Positions 41,873-50,547 of a stretch of DNA of 64,000 nucleotides are shown one piece after another (the stretch's first letter is position 1; the number at the start of each line of letters is the position of its first letter). Origin of the DNA: Pseudomonas sp. LBUM920 (GTDB lineage: Bacteria; Pseudomonadota; Gammaproteobacteria; Pseudomonadales; Pseudomonadaceae); the NCBI RefSeq assembly GCF_003852315.1, contig NZ_CP027762.1, positions 3,267,501-3,331,500 on the forward strand, read 5' to 3'. Position numbers and translations under genes: made by a program. The notes beneath the pieces are model-generated. The model worked only from the letters and a program-made list of their open reading frames with translations. It did not search any database and was not told the origin of the DNA.

Positions 41873-43000
41873 TTAAAGATTGCGTGAGATGACCATGCGC
41901 TGGATATCGCTGGTGCCTTCGTAAATCTGGCAGACCCGCACATCGCGGTAGATCCGCTCCAAGGGAAAGTCGCTCAGGTAACCGTAACCGCCCAAGGTTT
42001 GCAAGGCGGCCGAGCAGACTTTTTCGGCCATTTCCGAGGCGAACAGCTTGGCCATCGAAGCCTCGACCAAGGCTGGCTTGCCGCTGTCGCGCAGGGCGGC
42101 GGCGTAATGCACCATCTGCCGGGCGACGGCAATTTGCGTGGCCATGTCTGCCAGGCGAAACGCCACGGCCTGGTGTTCGATCAAGGTTTTGCCGAAGCTT
42201 TCGCGCTCGCGTGCATAGTCACGTGCGGCTTCAAATGCCGCACGCGCCATGCCCACCGATTGCGAAGCGATGCCGACGCGGCCGCCTTCAAGGTTGGCCA
42301 GGGCGATCTTGTAGCCTTCACCCTCCTCGCCCAATCGGTTGGCGACCGGCACCTTCACGTCTTCAAACAGAATCTGGCAGGTGTCGGACGCATGCTGGCC
42401 GAGCTTGTCTTCGACCCGTGCGACGGTGTAACCCGGTGAGTCGGTGGGCACGATAAACGCGCTGATCCCGCGCTTGCCGGCGGCCGGGTCGGTGACCGCA
42501 AACACGATCACGATCCCGGCGTTTTGCCCGGAGGTGATGAACTGTTTGCAGCCATTGAGCACGTAGTGATCGCCGTCCAGGCGCGCGCGGGTTTTCAGGC
42601 TGCTGGCATCGGAACCGGCCTGCGGTTCGGTCAGCGCAAAGGCGCCGAGCATGGCACCGCTGGCCAGCGGCGTGAGGAACTGTTCTTTCTGCTGATCGTT
42701 GCCGAATTTCAGAATCGGCACGCAGCCCACCGAGTTGTGCACGCTCATGATGGTCGAGCACGCGCCGTCACCGGCGGCGATTTCCTCCAGGGCCATCGCA
42801 TAGGCCAGGTAGCCGGTGTCGCAACCGCCCCACTGTTCCGGTACCAGCATGCCGAAAAAGCCCAGCTCGGCCATCTCGCCGATGGCTTGCTTGGGAAAGC
42901 GGTGCTCGCGGTCCCACTCGGCAGCGAACGGTTTCAAGCGCTCCTGGGCAAATTGCCGGGCTGCTTCGCTGATTTGCAGTTGTTCGTCATTGGGCAGCAT
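41873..43000 (-). CDS. Short/branched-chain acyl-CoA dehydrogenase
   Basis: The 375-residue ACAD has FALTEPQAGSDASSLKTRA, DTCQILFEDVKVP, TLGGYGYLSDFPLERIYRD, and the catalytic Glu in VCQIYEGTSDIQRM. It oxidises 2-methylbutyryl-CoA or a similar short acyl-CoA to the enoyl-CoA (substrate inferred from the cluster). It begins at ATG 43000, 9 bp after the thiolase stop, and is followed by the hydratase after 11 bp. Confidence 0.88.
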   Translation of the reverse strand: MLPNDEQLQISEAARQFAQERLKPFAAEWDREHRFPKQAIGEMAELGFFGMLVPEQWGGCDTGYLAYAMALEEIAAGDGACSTIMSVHNSVGCVPILKFGNDQQKEQFLTPLASGAMLGAFALTEPQAGSDASSLKTRARLDGDHYVLNGCKQFITSGQNAGIVIVFAVTDPAAGKRGISAFIVPTDSPGYTVARVEDKLGQHASDTCQILFEDVKVPVANRLGEEGEGYKIALANLEGGRVGIASQSVGMARAAFEAARDYARERESFGKTLIEHQAVAFRLADMATQIAVARQMVHYAAALRDSGKPALVEASMAKLFASEMAEKVCSAALQTLGGYGYLSDFPLERIYRDVRVCQIYEGTSDIQRMVISRNL

Positions 43001-43009
43001 AAAAAGTCC

Positions 43010-44194
43010 TTAATACACGCATTCAACGGCCATGGCCGTGGCTTCACCGCCGCCGATACAAATGGCCGCAACGCCGCGCTTGAGGCCTTTCTGGCGCAGC
43101 GCCGAGAGCAAGGTCACCAGAATGCGCGCGCCCGAAGCGCCGATCGGATGCCCCAGCGCGCAGGCGCCGCCGTGGATGTTGACCTTGCTGTGGGGGATTT
43201 CCAGCTTGCTCATGGTCACCAGGCTGACCACCGCAAAGGCTTCGTTGATCTCGAACAAATCCACTTCGCCAAGGTGCCAGCCGGTCTTGCTCATCAGCTT
43301 GCGAATCGCCCCCACCGGCGCCACCGGGAACAGCCCCGGCTCGTCGGCGAACGCCGCGTGCCCATGGATGATTGCCAGCGGTTTGAGCCCACGCTTTTGC
43401 GCGTCGGACTGACGCATCAGCAGCAGCGCCGCCGCGCCGTCAGAGATCGAACTGGAGTTGGCCGCCGTCACCGTACCGCCTTCGCGGAAAGCCGGTTTCA
43501 GGCTGGCGATCTTGTCCAGCTTGGCTTTGGGGGGCTGTTCGTCATGCAGGATGGTTTTTTGCTCTTTACCGACGGTGACCTGCACCGGGACGATCTCGGC
43601 GGCGAAGCTGCCGTGGGTGATCGCCTCCTGGGCACGGGTCAGCGAGGCAATGGCGAAGGCGTCCTGGGCTTCACGGGTAAAGCCGTTGTGCTCGGCACAG
43701 TCTTCGGCAAAGGTGCCCATCAGGCGGCCCTTGTCGTAGGCGTCTTCAAGGCCGTCGAGAAACATGTGGTCGAGCACCTTGCCGTGGCCCATGCGGTAGC
43801 CGCTGCGCGCGCGGTCCAGCAGATACGGCGCGTTGGACATGCTCTCCATGCCACCGGCCACCACCACCTCGACACTGCCGGCCAGCAGCGAGTCGTGGGC
43901 GAGAATGGTCGCCTCCATGCCCGAACCACACATTTTGTTCAGCGTGGTGCAGCGCGTGGCCTTGTCCAGCCCGGCGCCCAGCGCTGCCTGACGCGCAGGC
44001 GCCTGGCCGAGGCCGGCGGGCAATACGCAGCCGAACAGCACTTCATCCACCGCGTCCGGGGCGATGCCGGCGCGTTCGACGGCGGCGCGAATCGCGGCGG
44101 CACCCAGTTGCGGCGCACTCAGGCCCTTGAGGTCGCCCTGGAACCCGCCCATGGGCGTGCGGACGGCGCTGACGATAACAATCGGATCGTGCAT
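43010..44194 (-). CDS. Acetyl-CoA acetyltransferase / beta-ketothiolase
   Basis: The 394-residue thiolase has the acyl-accepting Cys C89 in LNKMCGSGMEATI, the His in GGACALGHPIGASGARI, and the second Cys in AICIGGGEATAM. This is a biosynthetic/degradative thiolase II-like enzyme. In this cluster it would cleave 2-methylacetoacetyl-CoA into acetyl-CoA and propionyl-CoA (isoleucine end step), inferred from gene order. It lies 12 bp downstream of the SDR gene. Confidence 0.92.
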   Translation of the reverse strand: MHDPIVIVSAVRTPMGGFQGDLKGLSAPQLGAAAIRAAVERAGIAPDAVDEVLFGCVLPAGLGQAPARQAALGAGLDKATRCTTLNKMCGSGMEATILAHDSLLAGSVEVVVAGGMESMSNAPYLLDRARSGYRMGHGKVLDHMFLDGLEDAYDKGRLMGTFAEDCAEHNGFTREAQDAFAIASLTRAQEAITHGSFAAEIVPVQVTVGKEQKTILHDEQPPKAKLDKIASLKPAFREGGTVTAANSSSISDGAAALLLMRQSDAQKRGLKPLAIIHGHAAFADEPGLFPVAPVGAIRKLMSKTGWHLGEVDLFEINEAFAVVSLVTMSKLEIPHSKVNIHGGACALGHPIGASGARILVTLLSALRQKGLKRGVAAICIGGGEATAMAVECVY

Positions 44195-44206
44195 GAAAAA
44201 TTCTCC

Positions 44207-44974
44207 TTACTTGGCGGCCATGCGCAAGGCGCCGTCGAGACGGATGACCTCGCCATTGAGCATGCTGTTTTCAATGATGTGCCGCACCAGCGCGGCGTAC
44301 TCGGCCGGTTTGCCCAGGCGTGGCGGGAATGGCACGCCGGCGGCCAGGGAATCGCGCACCTCTGGGGTCATGCCGGCCATCATGGGCGTTTCGAAAATGC
44401 CTGGGGCGATGGTCATGACCCGGATGCCAAAGCGCGCCAGTTCGCGGGCAGCCGGCAGCGTCAGGCTGGCGATGGCGCCTTTGGACGCGGCATACGCCGC
44501 CTGGCCGATCTGCCCGTCAAAGGCGGCCACCGACGCGGTATTGATGATCACGCCACGCTCGCCGTCGGCATTCGCCTCGGTTTCAGCGATGGCGGCGGCG
44601 GCCAGGCGCAGCAGGTTGAAGCTGCCGATCAGGTTGACGTTGATCACTTGGGCAAAGCTTGCCAGCGCATGCGGGCCGTTCTTGCCGAGGATTTTCTCGC
44701 CACGCACCACACCGGCGCAGTTCACCAACCCATGCAAACCGCCGAACGCGGCGACGGCTGCTTGCACGGCCGCTTCGGCAGCGGCTTCCTGGCTGATGTC
44801 CGCCACGGCGCTGCGGGCGTTATCACCCAACTGCCGGGCCTTGGCCGCGACGGCTTCGGCGTTGAGGTCCACCAGCATCACCTTGGCACCGGCGGCTACC
44901 AGCATCTCAGCGGTGGCCGCGCCGAGGCCCGAAGCCCCGCCGCTGACCAGGAATACCTTGTTTTCAATCTGCAT
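44207..44974 (-). CDS. SDR-type 3-hydroxyacyl-CoA dehydrogenase (HSD10/2-methyl-3-hydroxybutyryl-CoA dehydrogenase-like)
   Basis: The 255-residue SDR has FLVSGGASGLGAATAEML, NCAGVVRGEKILGKNGPHAL (an insertion after NAG typical of the HSD10-like group), VAAFDGQIGQAAYAASKGA with the catalytic Tyr/Lys, and the C-terminal ENSMLNGEVIRLDGALRM. It would oxidise 2-methyl-3-hydroxybutyryl-CoA to 2-methylacetoacetyl-CoA before the thiolase. It is second in the leftward cluster, after the synthetase, 21 bp downstream of that gene's stop. Confidence 0.9.
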   Translation of the reverse strand: MQIENKVFLVSGGASGLGAATAEMLVAAGAKVMLVDLNAEAVAAKARQLGDNARSAVADISQEAAAEAAVQAAVAAFGGLHGLVNCAGVVRGEKILGKNGPHALASFAQVINVNLIGSFNLLRLAAAAIAETEANADGERGVIINTASVAAFDGQIGQAAYAASKGAIASLTLPAARELARFGIRVMTIAPGIFETPMMAGMTPEVRDSLAAGVPFPPRLGKPAEYAALVRHIIENSMLNGEVIRLDGALRMAAK

Positions 44975-44995
44975 CTTTAGTTCCTTTGAAAGGGA

Positions 44996-46645
44996 TCACG
45001 CCAAGGCTGCTTGAGCCTTGGCGATTTCCTGATTACGCAAAATAAAACGTTGCAGCTTGCCGCTCGGGGTTTTCGGCAAGTCGCTGACAAATTCGATTTC
45101 TCGCGGGTAGGCATGCGCGGCGAGGCGCTTGCGCACGTGCAGGCGCAGCTCTTCGGCCAGTTCAGGCGTAGCGCGGTATTGCTCGTTGAGCACCACAAAG
45201 GCTTTCACCAGCTCGGTGCGTTCCGGGCAGGGCTTGCCGACCACCGCGGCTTCGACCACGGCCGGGTGCTCAACCAGGGCGCTTTCCACGTCGAAGGGGC
45301 CGACGCGGTAGCCAGAGGTGGTGATCACGTCATCACTGCGCCCGACAAAACTGATGCTGCCGTCCGGGTTCAGCTCCACGGTGTCGCCGCTGAGGTAGTA
45401 CTTGCCGACAAAGGCCTTGGTCTTCACGCCGTCGTAACCGGCGAACCAGCACATCGGCGACTGTTCGCGGTCAATGGCGAGAATGCCCGGCTGGCCGGCG
45501 GGCAGTTCCTGATGGTTGTCATCGAGCACCACGATGCGGTGCCCCGGCGAGGCAAAGCCGGCTGAGCCAACATGCACCGGATGCGCCAGGCCATGGTGGT
45601 TGCACAGCACCATGCCCAGTTCGGTCTGGCCATAGTGGTCGTGGATGGTCACGCCCAGGTTATCGGCGAACCAGCGGATCACTTCCGGGTTCAGGGGTTC
45701 GCCGGCGCTGCTGACAATGCGCAGTTTGCCCTTGATCGCGCGGGCGAACTGCTCACCGCCGGCAATCAGCAGGCGGTACGCGGTCGGTGAGCCCGTCAGG
45801 TTGGTGATGCCGTACTTGTTGATCACCCGGCAGGTGCTCTCCAGGGTGAACGGCCCATCGTAAAAGGTGATCGGGTGGCCCATGGACAACGGCCCGGTCA
45901 CGCCAAAATAGATGCCGTAAGCCCAACCCGGGTCGGCAACGTTCCAGAACGCGTCTTCGGGGCGAAGGTCTACTGCGTCGCGGGTGTAGCGCTCAAAGGC
46001 AACGATGGCCTTGAGCGGCACCGACAGGGCTTTCGACGGGCCGGTGGTGCCCGAGGTGAACATCAGCAAAAACGGCGCGTCACCGTCCAGCATCACCGGC
46101 TCGCAGGCGTTGGAATAATTCGGCAGTTCGGCCCAGAAGCTGTAGTCGCCACGCACGATGCCTTCGCCCCTGGCCCCGGCGACGGTAACGATGGTCGGGC
46201 AACCTTCCACGTCCGCAAGCTTGGGCCGATTCACCGCGTCGGTGACCACCAGTGCGGCGCCCGAACTGCTCAAGCGATGTTCAATGGCCTTGGGCCCGAA
46301 AGCGGTAAACAGCGGCTGATAGACCGCGCCGATGCGCCAGGTGGCGAACACCACCACCAGCAATTCTGCGGTGCGCGGCAGCAGGCCGGCCACCTTGTCG
46401 CCGCGTTTGACGCCCTGGGCCAGGAGGAAATTGGCGAAGCGGGCGGCCTGGTCCTGCAAGTCTGTGAAGGTGGACGTGGCGCTGCGCCCGTCCTTGCCTT
46501 CCCAGAACAGCGCGATGCGGCCCGGCAGCGCATGCCGGTCGCAGCATTCCACGCAGGCATTGAGTGCCTGCAGGTTGCCGGCCAGTGCGGCGTCGACGGT
46601 GTGCTGGTAATCAAACTCGGTAGTGGCAGCCAAATACTCACGCAT
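44996..46645 (-). CDS. AMP-forming acyl-CoA synthetase
   Basis: The 549-residue ANL-family enzyme has the phosphate-binding loop FLLMFTSGTTGPSKALSVP, HYGQTELGMVL, LSGDTVELNPDGSISFVGR and the hinge SDDVITTSGYRVGPFDVESA, with a Lys near the C-terminus in TPSGKLQRF. It is of normal size for a short- to medium-chain acyl-CoA synthetase and starts the leftward cluster at ATG 46645. It probably activates the branched or short-chain acid that feeds the downstream beta-oxidation steps. The exact acid is unknown. The 226-bp gap upstream holds the promoter and nothing else that I can identify. Confidence 0.9.
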   Translation of the reverse strand: MREYLAATTEFDYQHTVDAALAGNLQALNACVECCDRHALPGRIALFWEGKDGRSATSTFTDLQDQAARFANFLLAQGVKRGDKVAGLLPRTAELLVVVFATWRIGAVYQPLFTAFGPKAIEHRLSSSGAALVVTDAVNRPKLADVEGCPTIVTVAGARGEGIVRGDYSFWAELPNYSNACEPVMLDGDAPFLLMFTSGTTGPSKALSVPLKAIVAFERYTRDAVDLRPEDAFWNVADPGWAYGIYFGVTGPLSMGHPITFYDGPFTLESTCRVINKYGITNLTGSPTAYRLLIAGGEQFARAIKGKLRIVSSAGEPLNPEVIRWFADNLGVTIHDHYGQTELGMVLCNHHGLAHPVHVGSAGFASPGHRIVVLDDNHQELPAGQPGILAIDREQSPMCWFAGYDGVKTKAFVGKYYLSGDTVELNPDGSISFVGRSDDVITTSGYRVGPFDVESALVEHPAVVEAAVVGKPCPERTELVKAFVVLNEQYRATPELAEELRLHVRKRLAAHAYPREIEFVSDLPKTPSGKLQRFILRNQEIAKAQAALA

Positions 46646-46871
46646 CGCTTCAAATCCTTGTGGTTTTTATTTTCAGGACGTTTTTGAACACGTAAACCGT
46701 GGAAATAGTCGCTCTGCAGCGTTACAGCAGCAATGGTCAAAGCCTTCAACTTGGCTGACTGGTTTGGCCAATCATTGAGCGCGCTGATCAGCCGGTCAGT
46801 TCAAGTGATTGGACGCCCGCCCGGGTTGCTTCTAACCTTGGGGCCTGCACCACCAAAGAAGCCTCCCTGCA

Positions 46872-47765
46872 ATGATCGTTCGTCCCAAACCCAACCTCCT
46901 GGGCATCCTGTTTTCCCTCAAGGGCTCGATTGCCAAGCGCATCGCGCTGCGCAGCCTGCTGGTGACCTTGCTGGCCTCGGTGATCGTGCTGGTTGAAACC
47001 TTGCACCCGGCGTATTTTTCCAAGGTCAACGCCACGCCGTTCACCTTGCTGGGCTTGTCGTTGTCGATCTTCATGAGCTTTCGCAATAACGCTTGCTATG
47101 ACCGCTGGTGGGAAGGCCGCAAGCAGCTGGGGCAAATGATCATCGATGTGCGCTCGCTGATCCGCGAAACCCAGGTGCTGACTGACCCGGCTGAGCGCAG
47201 TGGGCTACTGCGCGGTCTGTGCGGCTTTGCCCATGGCCTGATTGCGCGCCTGCGCCATGAAGACGAGGCCGGCGCCATCACGCCGTGGATCGGCGTTGTT
47301 CGCGCGCACCCGAACCTTCCAGACGCTGTGCTGCAACTACTGGGCGCGCGCTTTTCCGGGCTGGCCGAGCAAGGCGTCATCAGCGAATGGCGCTACACCC
47401 AGCTGGAAACCCGACTGGTCAGCCTCAGCCAGGTGCAGGCGTCGTGCGAGCGGATCAAGCACACGCCGCTGCCCTTTCCTTACACGCTGTTGTTGCACCG
47501 CACCATCTACCTGTTCTGCATTCTGCTGCCGTTTGCCATGGCCGAGCCGCTGGGCTGGCTGACGCCGGTGTTCACCGCCATCGTCAGCTACACCTTCTTT
47601 GGCCTGGATGAAATCGGCGACGACCTAGAAGACCCGTTCGGTTTTGATGAAAATGACCTGCCGTGCAATGCCATCGTGCGCACGTTGGAGCGGGAGATTC
47701 TTGCCGCTCTCGGCGAAAGCGACTTACCGCCTGCCCTGGAACCGATTGAATACGTGCTGACCTGA
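46872..47765 (+). CDS. Bestrophin-family membrane protein (anion channel-like)
   Basis: The 297-residue protein has four hydrophobic helices, at about residues 25-45 (LLVTLLASVIVLVETLH), 55-75 (TPFTLLGLSLSIFMSFRNN), 205-230 and 230-255. The bestrophin signatures CYDRWWEGRKQLGQM and GLDEIGDDLEDPFGFDENDL are present. Bacterial homologues form pentameric ion channels. The start ATG at 46872 has only a weak ribosome-binding site. It is divergent from the acyl-CoA synthetase gene. Confidence 0.9.
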   Translation: MIVRPKPNLLGILFSLKGSIAKRIALRSLLVTLLASVIVLVETLHPAYFSKVNATPFTLLGLSLSIFMSFRNNACYDRWWEGRKQLGQMIIDVRSLIRETQVLTDPAERSGLLRGLCGFAHGLIARLRHEDEAGAITPWIGVVRAHPNLPDAVLQLLGARFSGLAEQGVISEWRYTQLETRLVSLSQVQASCERIKHTPLPFPYTLLLHRTIYLFCILLPFAMAEPLGWLTPVFTAIVSYTFFGLDEIGDDLEDPFGFDENDLPCNAIVRTLEREILAALGESDLPPALEPIEYVLT

Positions 47766-47842
47766 TGCGGGTTTGACACTCGCCGTGGTCTGACCGAAGC
47801 TGATGGCTTTGCACTAGCTGCCACCAGCTTTTGGACGCCTGC

Positions 47843-48901
47843 ATGTCAAAGTCACGCCGTTACTCCATCATCGGCCTGTGCGCCCTGTTGTTGATTGTGT
47901 TGCTCACCTGGTTTTTCTCCCGCCCTACCCCGGTGGCCGTGCCGCCGGCGATTGCCCATGGTTACGCCAAAGCCTTGAAGCAGGCGCATAACGGCGAACC
48001 CGGCGCCGCGCGCGTGCTGTACCAACAGCTCGGCCGGCCGGACCTGTCGCCTGAACGTCGCGCTGCCTTGCACGCCGAATTGCCCAACTACCCAAGCCCG
48101 CAGGCGCTGAAGCTCGCCGACAAAGACCTGGCCAATGATTCGCCAGTGGTGCGTGAGGCGGCGATCCACAGCATTGTCGGCCTGGTGCCCAGCGGCCAAC
48201 GCGTCTTGTTGCTGGGGCCGGTGCTCGACGATTCCGAACAGGCGGTGCGCTTTGCTGCCGCCAATGCCTTGCTCGGTCTGTCGCCGGACACCCTGGGGCT
48301 GTACTTCGGGCCGTTGCAGCAAGTGCTCGATGAGTTTGTGAAAACCCTCAAAAGTGAGCCGGAAACGGCCGAAAGCTGGATTCAACTGGCGCGCCTCTAC
48401 ATCCATAGTGCGCTGCTGCCAGACGCCCAAAATGCCCTCGAACAGGCCATGCGCTTGCAACCGGACAACCTGCAGGCGGTGGTCGCGCAAATCGAACTGC
48501 TGGACAAACAAGGCAAGACCGATGAGTCGCGGCAACTGCTGGCACGTCAGTTGGCGGCTCACCCCGACTCGGCTTACCTGCAGCATGCGCTGGGCATGTG
48601 GCTGTTGCACCATGGCGAGCGCCCGTACGCCCTGCTCGGCCTGTCCAAAGCGGTAGAGCTTGAACCGGACAATCAGGATTACCGTTACGACCTCGCCACG
48701 ACCCTGCACGCCCAGGAAGAGTTGGAAGCCGCCCAGCGTCAGCTGGAAGACATCATTCAGCGCCATCCGGCCAACCGCAAGGCGCGGGTGTTGCTGGTCA
48801 ATTACTGGAAAGAAAGCGGCCAGCTGCAAAACGTGCAGGTATTGCTGGCGCAACTTGAGCAACAGAACCCGGATGACCCGGCGTTGCAGCAAGGTCTGTA
48901 G
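47843..48901 (+). CDS. Membrane-anchored TPR-repeat protein
   Basis: From the ATG at 47843 the product is 352 residues; an upstream ATG at 47831 adds only four. An N-terminal transmembrane anchor (about residues 8-26, YSIIGLCALLLIVLLTWFF) is followed by a HEAT-like helical region (about 90-165, SPVVREAAIHSIVG) and several TPR-type repeats to the end (about 175-350), such as AESWIQLARLYIHSALLPDA and PDSAYLQHALGMWLLHHG. TPR tails bind partner proteins. The role is unknown; it may sit in the inner membrane with repeats in the periplasm. Confidence 0.85.
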   Translation: MSKSRRYSIIGLCALLLIVLLTWFFSRPTPVAVPPAIAHGYAKALKQAHNGEPGAARVLYQQLGRPDLSPERRAALHAELPNYPSPQALKLADKDLANDSPVVREAAIHSIVGLVPSGQRVLLLGPVLDDSEQAVRFAAANALLGLSPDTLGLYFGPLQQVLDEFVKTLKSEPETAESWIQLARLYIHSALLPDAQNALEQAMRLQPDNLQAVVAQIELLDKQGKTDESRQLLARQLAAHPDSAYLQHALGMWLLHHGERPYALLGLSKAVELEPDNQDYRYDLATTLHAQEELEAAQRQLEDIIQRHPANRKARVLLVNYWKESGQLQNVQVLLAQLEQQNPDDPALQQGL

Positions 48902-49044
48902 GGCATTGCAAAAAGTTGTAATCCATACCCAGGCTTGTACAATTTTCGCGAAACGTTGAACCGCCACGGGCCTCCACGGTCAAGTGAATATGGCGCGCCC
49001 GAGGCGGCGCGCTCCTCTATTTGTACGTGACCTGAGGGCACTTC

Positions 49045-50547
49045 TTGTCTACATCCAACGAGCTGTTCAGTGAAAAGGCGGCCACCGGCATCGAAGGTCT
49101 TGATGACATTCTTTCCGGGGGGTTATCGCGCAGCCACCTGTTCCTGCTGGAAGGCGAACCCGGCACGGGCAAAACCACCATTGCGCTGCATTTTTTGCAG
49201 GCCGGTGCGAAGAACGGTGAACGTTCGCTGTACATCACCCTCTCCGAAACCGAGCGCGAATTGCGTCAGGGCGCCAAGTCCCATGGCTGGGACCTGGATG
49301 ACAATATCCACATCTTCGAGCTGACCCCGCCAGAGAGCCTGCTCGACGCCAACCATCAGCAAAGCCTGCTGTACTCCTCCGACCTGGAGCTGGGCGAAGC
49401 CACACGGCAAATTTTTGAAGTGGTGGAGCGGGTCAAACCGACCCGCGTGGTCATCGACAGCCTTTCGGAGATCCGTCTGCTCGCGCAAAGCTCCCTGCGT
49501 TATCGTCGGCAGATCCTGGCAATCAAGCATTACTTCGTGCGCTACGACACCACCGTGCTGCTGCTGGATGACCTGACCACCGAATCGCTGGATAAAACCG
49601 TACACAGCGTGGCGCACGGGGTGATTCGCCTGGAAGAACTGACGCCCAACTACGGCGCCGAACGCCGCCGGGTGCGGGTGGTGAAATACCGTGGGCAAAA
49701 ATACCGCGGCGGCTTTCATGACTTCACCATCATGGGCGACGGCGTGCATGTGTTCCCGCGGCTGGTCGCCGCCGAGCATCGCGGCGGGTATGTCCGCCAG
49801 ACCCTGAGCAGCGGCATTGTCGAACTGGACAGGCTGATGGGCGGCGGCGTCGAAACCGGCTCCAGCAGCCTGATTCTTGGCCCTGCGGGCACCGGTAAAT
49901 CCCTGATTTCCATGATTTTCGCCGCAGCGGCTGTGGCGCGTGGCGAGAAAGCTGCGCTGTTTATCTTCGACGAAGAACTGGGTTTGTTGTTCGAACGCAT
50001 GAAAAACATGGGCATCGACCTCGCTGCCCTGCAGGACACCGGCAACCTGCTGATCGAACAGGTGGACGCGGCCGAGTTGTCGCCCGGCGAGTTCTCGCAC
50101 CGAGTGCGCCGTTGTGTTGACGAGCGCGGGATCAAAACCGTGGTCATCGACAGCATCAACGGCTACCAGGCGGCGATGCCGGAAGAAAACGCGCTGATCC
50201 TGCACATGCATGAGCTGTTGCTGTACCTCAATCGCCGGGGAGCTGCCACGTTCATGACCGTCGCCCAGCACGGGCTGGTCGGTGACATGCAAGCCCCTGT
50301 CGACATTACGTACCTGGCCGATACCGTGATTTTGCTGCGTTACTTCGAAGCACTGGGCAAGGTACGCCGGGCCATCTCGATCATCAAAAAGCGCACCGGT
50401 TCGCATGAGTCGACCATTCGCGAGTACCGCATTGGCAGCCGTGGCATGACGGTGGGCGAGCCGCTCGACAACTTCCAGGGCGTGCTGCGCGGCATCCCGA
50501 CTTTCAACGGCAGCGGCTCACCCTTGCTCAAGGAAGAGGGATCGTGA
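49045..50547 (+). CDS. KaiC-like double-domain ATPase
   Basis: The 500-residue protein contains two RecA/KaiC domains. The first has Walker A GEPGTGKTT (residues 37-45) and an early GIEGLDDILSGGL signature. The second has Walker A GPAGTGKS around residues 278-285 behind GIVELDRLMGGGV. Catalytic Glu residues are visible after the first Walker motifs (TLSETEREL) and in the second domain (FIFDEELGL). The start is TTG at 49045 with GAGGG upstream. It overlaps the hybrid histidine kinase gene by 4 bp (GTGA). Non-cyanobacterial KaiC proteins without KaiA/KaiB are known, some linked to stress adaptation. A role in signalling with the downstream kinase is inference. Confidence 0.92.
   Translation: MSTSNELFSEKAATGIEGLDDILSGGLSRSHLFLLEGEPGTGKTTIALHFLQAGAKNGERSLYITLSETERELRQGAKSHGWDLDDNIHIFELTPPESLLDANHQQSLLYSSDLELGEATRQIFEVVERVKPTRVVIDSLSEIRLLAQSSLRYRRQILAIKHYFVRYDTTVLLLDDLTTESLDKTVHSVAHGVIRLEELTPNYGAERRRVRVVKYRGQKYRGGFHDFTIMGDGVHVFPRLVAAEHRGGYVRQTLSSGIVELDRLMGGGVETGSSSLILGPAGTGKSLISMIFAAAAVARGEKAALFIFDEELGLLFERMKNMGIDLAALQDTGNLLIEQVDAAELSPGEFSHRVRRCVDERGIKTVVIDSINGYQAAMPEENALILHMHELLLYLNRRGAATFMTVAQHGLVGDMQAPVDITYLADTVILLRYFEALGKVRRAISIIKKRTGSHESTIREYRIGSRGMTVGEPLDNFQGVLRGIPTFNGSGSPLLKEEGS

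Noticed and set aside
42524..44980. 818-codon open frame antisense to the acyl-CoA dehydrogenase, thiolase and SDR genes
   Set aside because: It spans three well-supported genes on the other strand and is rich in Gly/Ala/His/Arg/Gln without motifs, a typical shadow frame.
48993..49012. GCGCGCC/GGCGCGC hairpin upstream of the KaiC-like gene
   Set aside because: A 7-bp GC stem without a T-run is easily found by chance in such GC-rich DNA.
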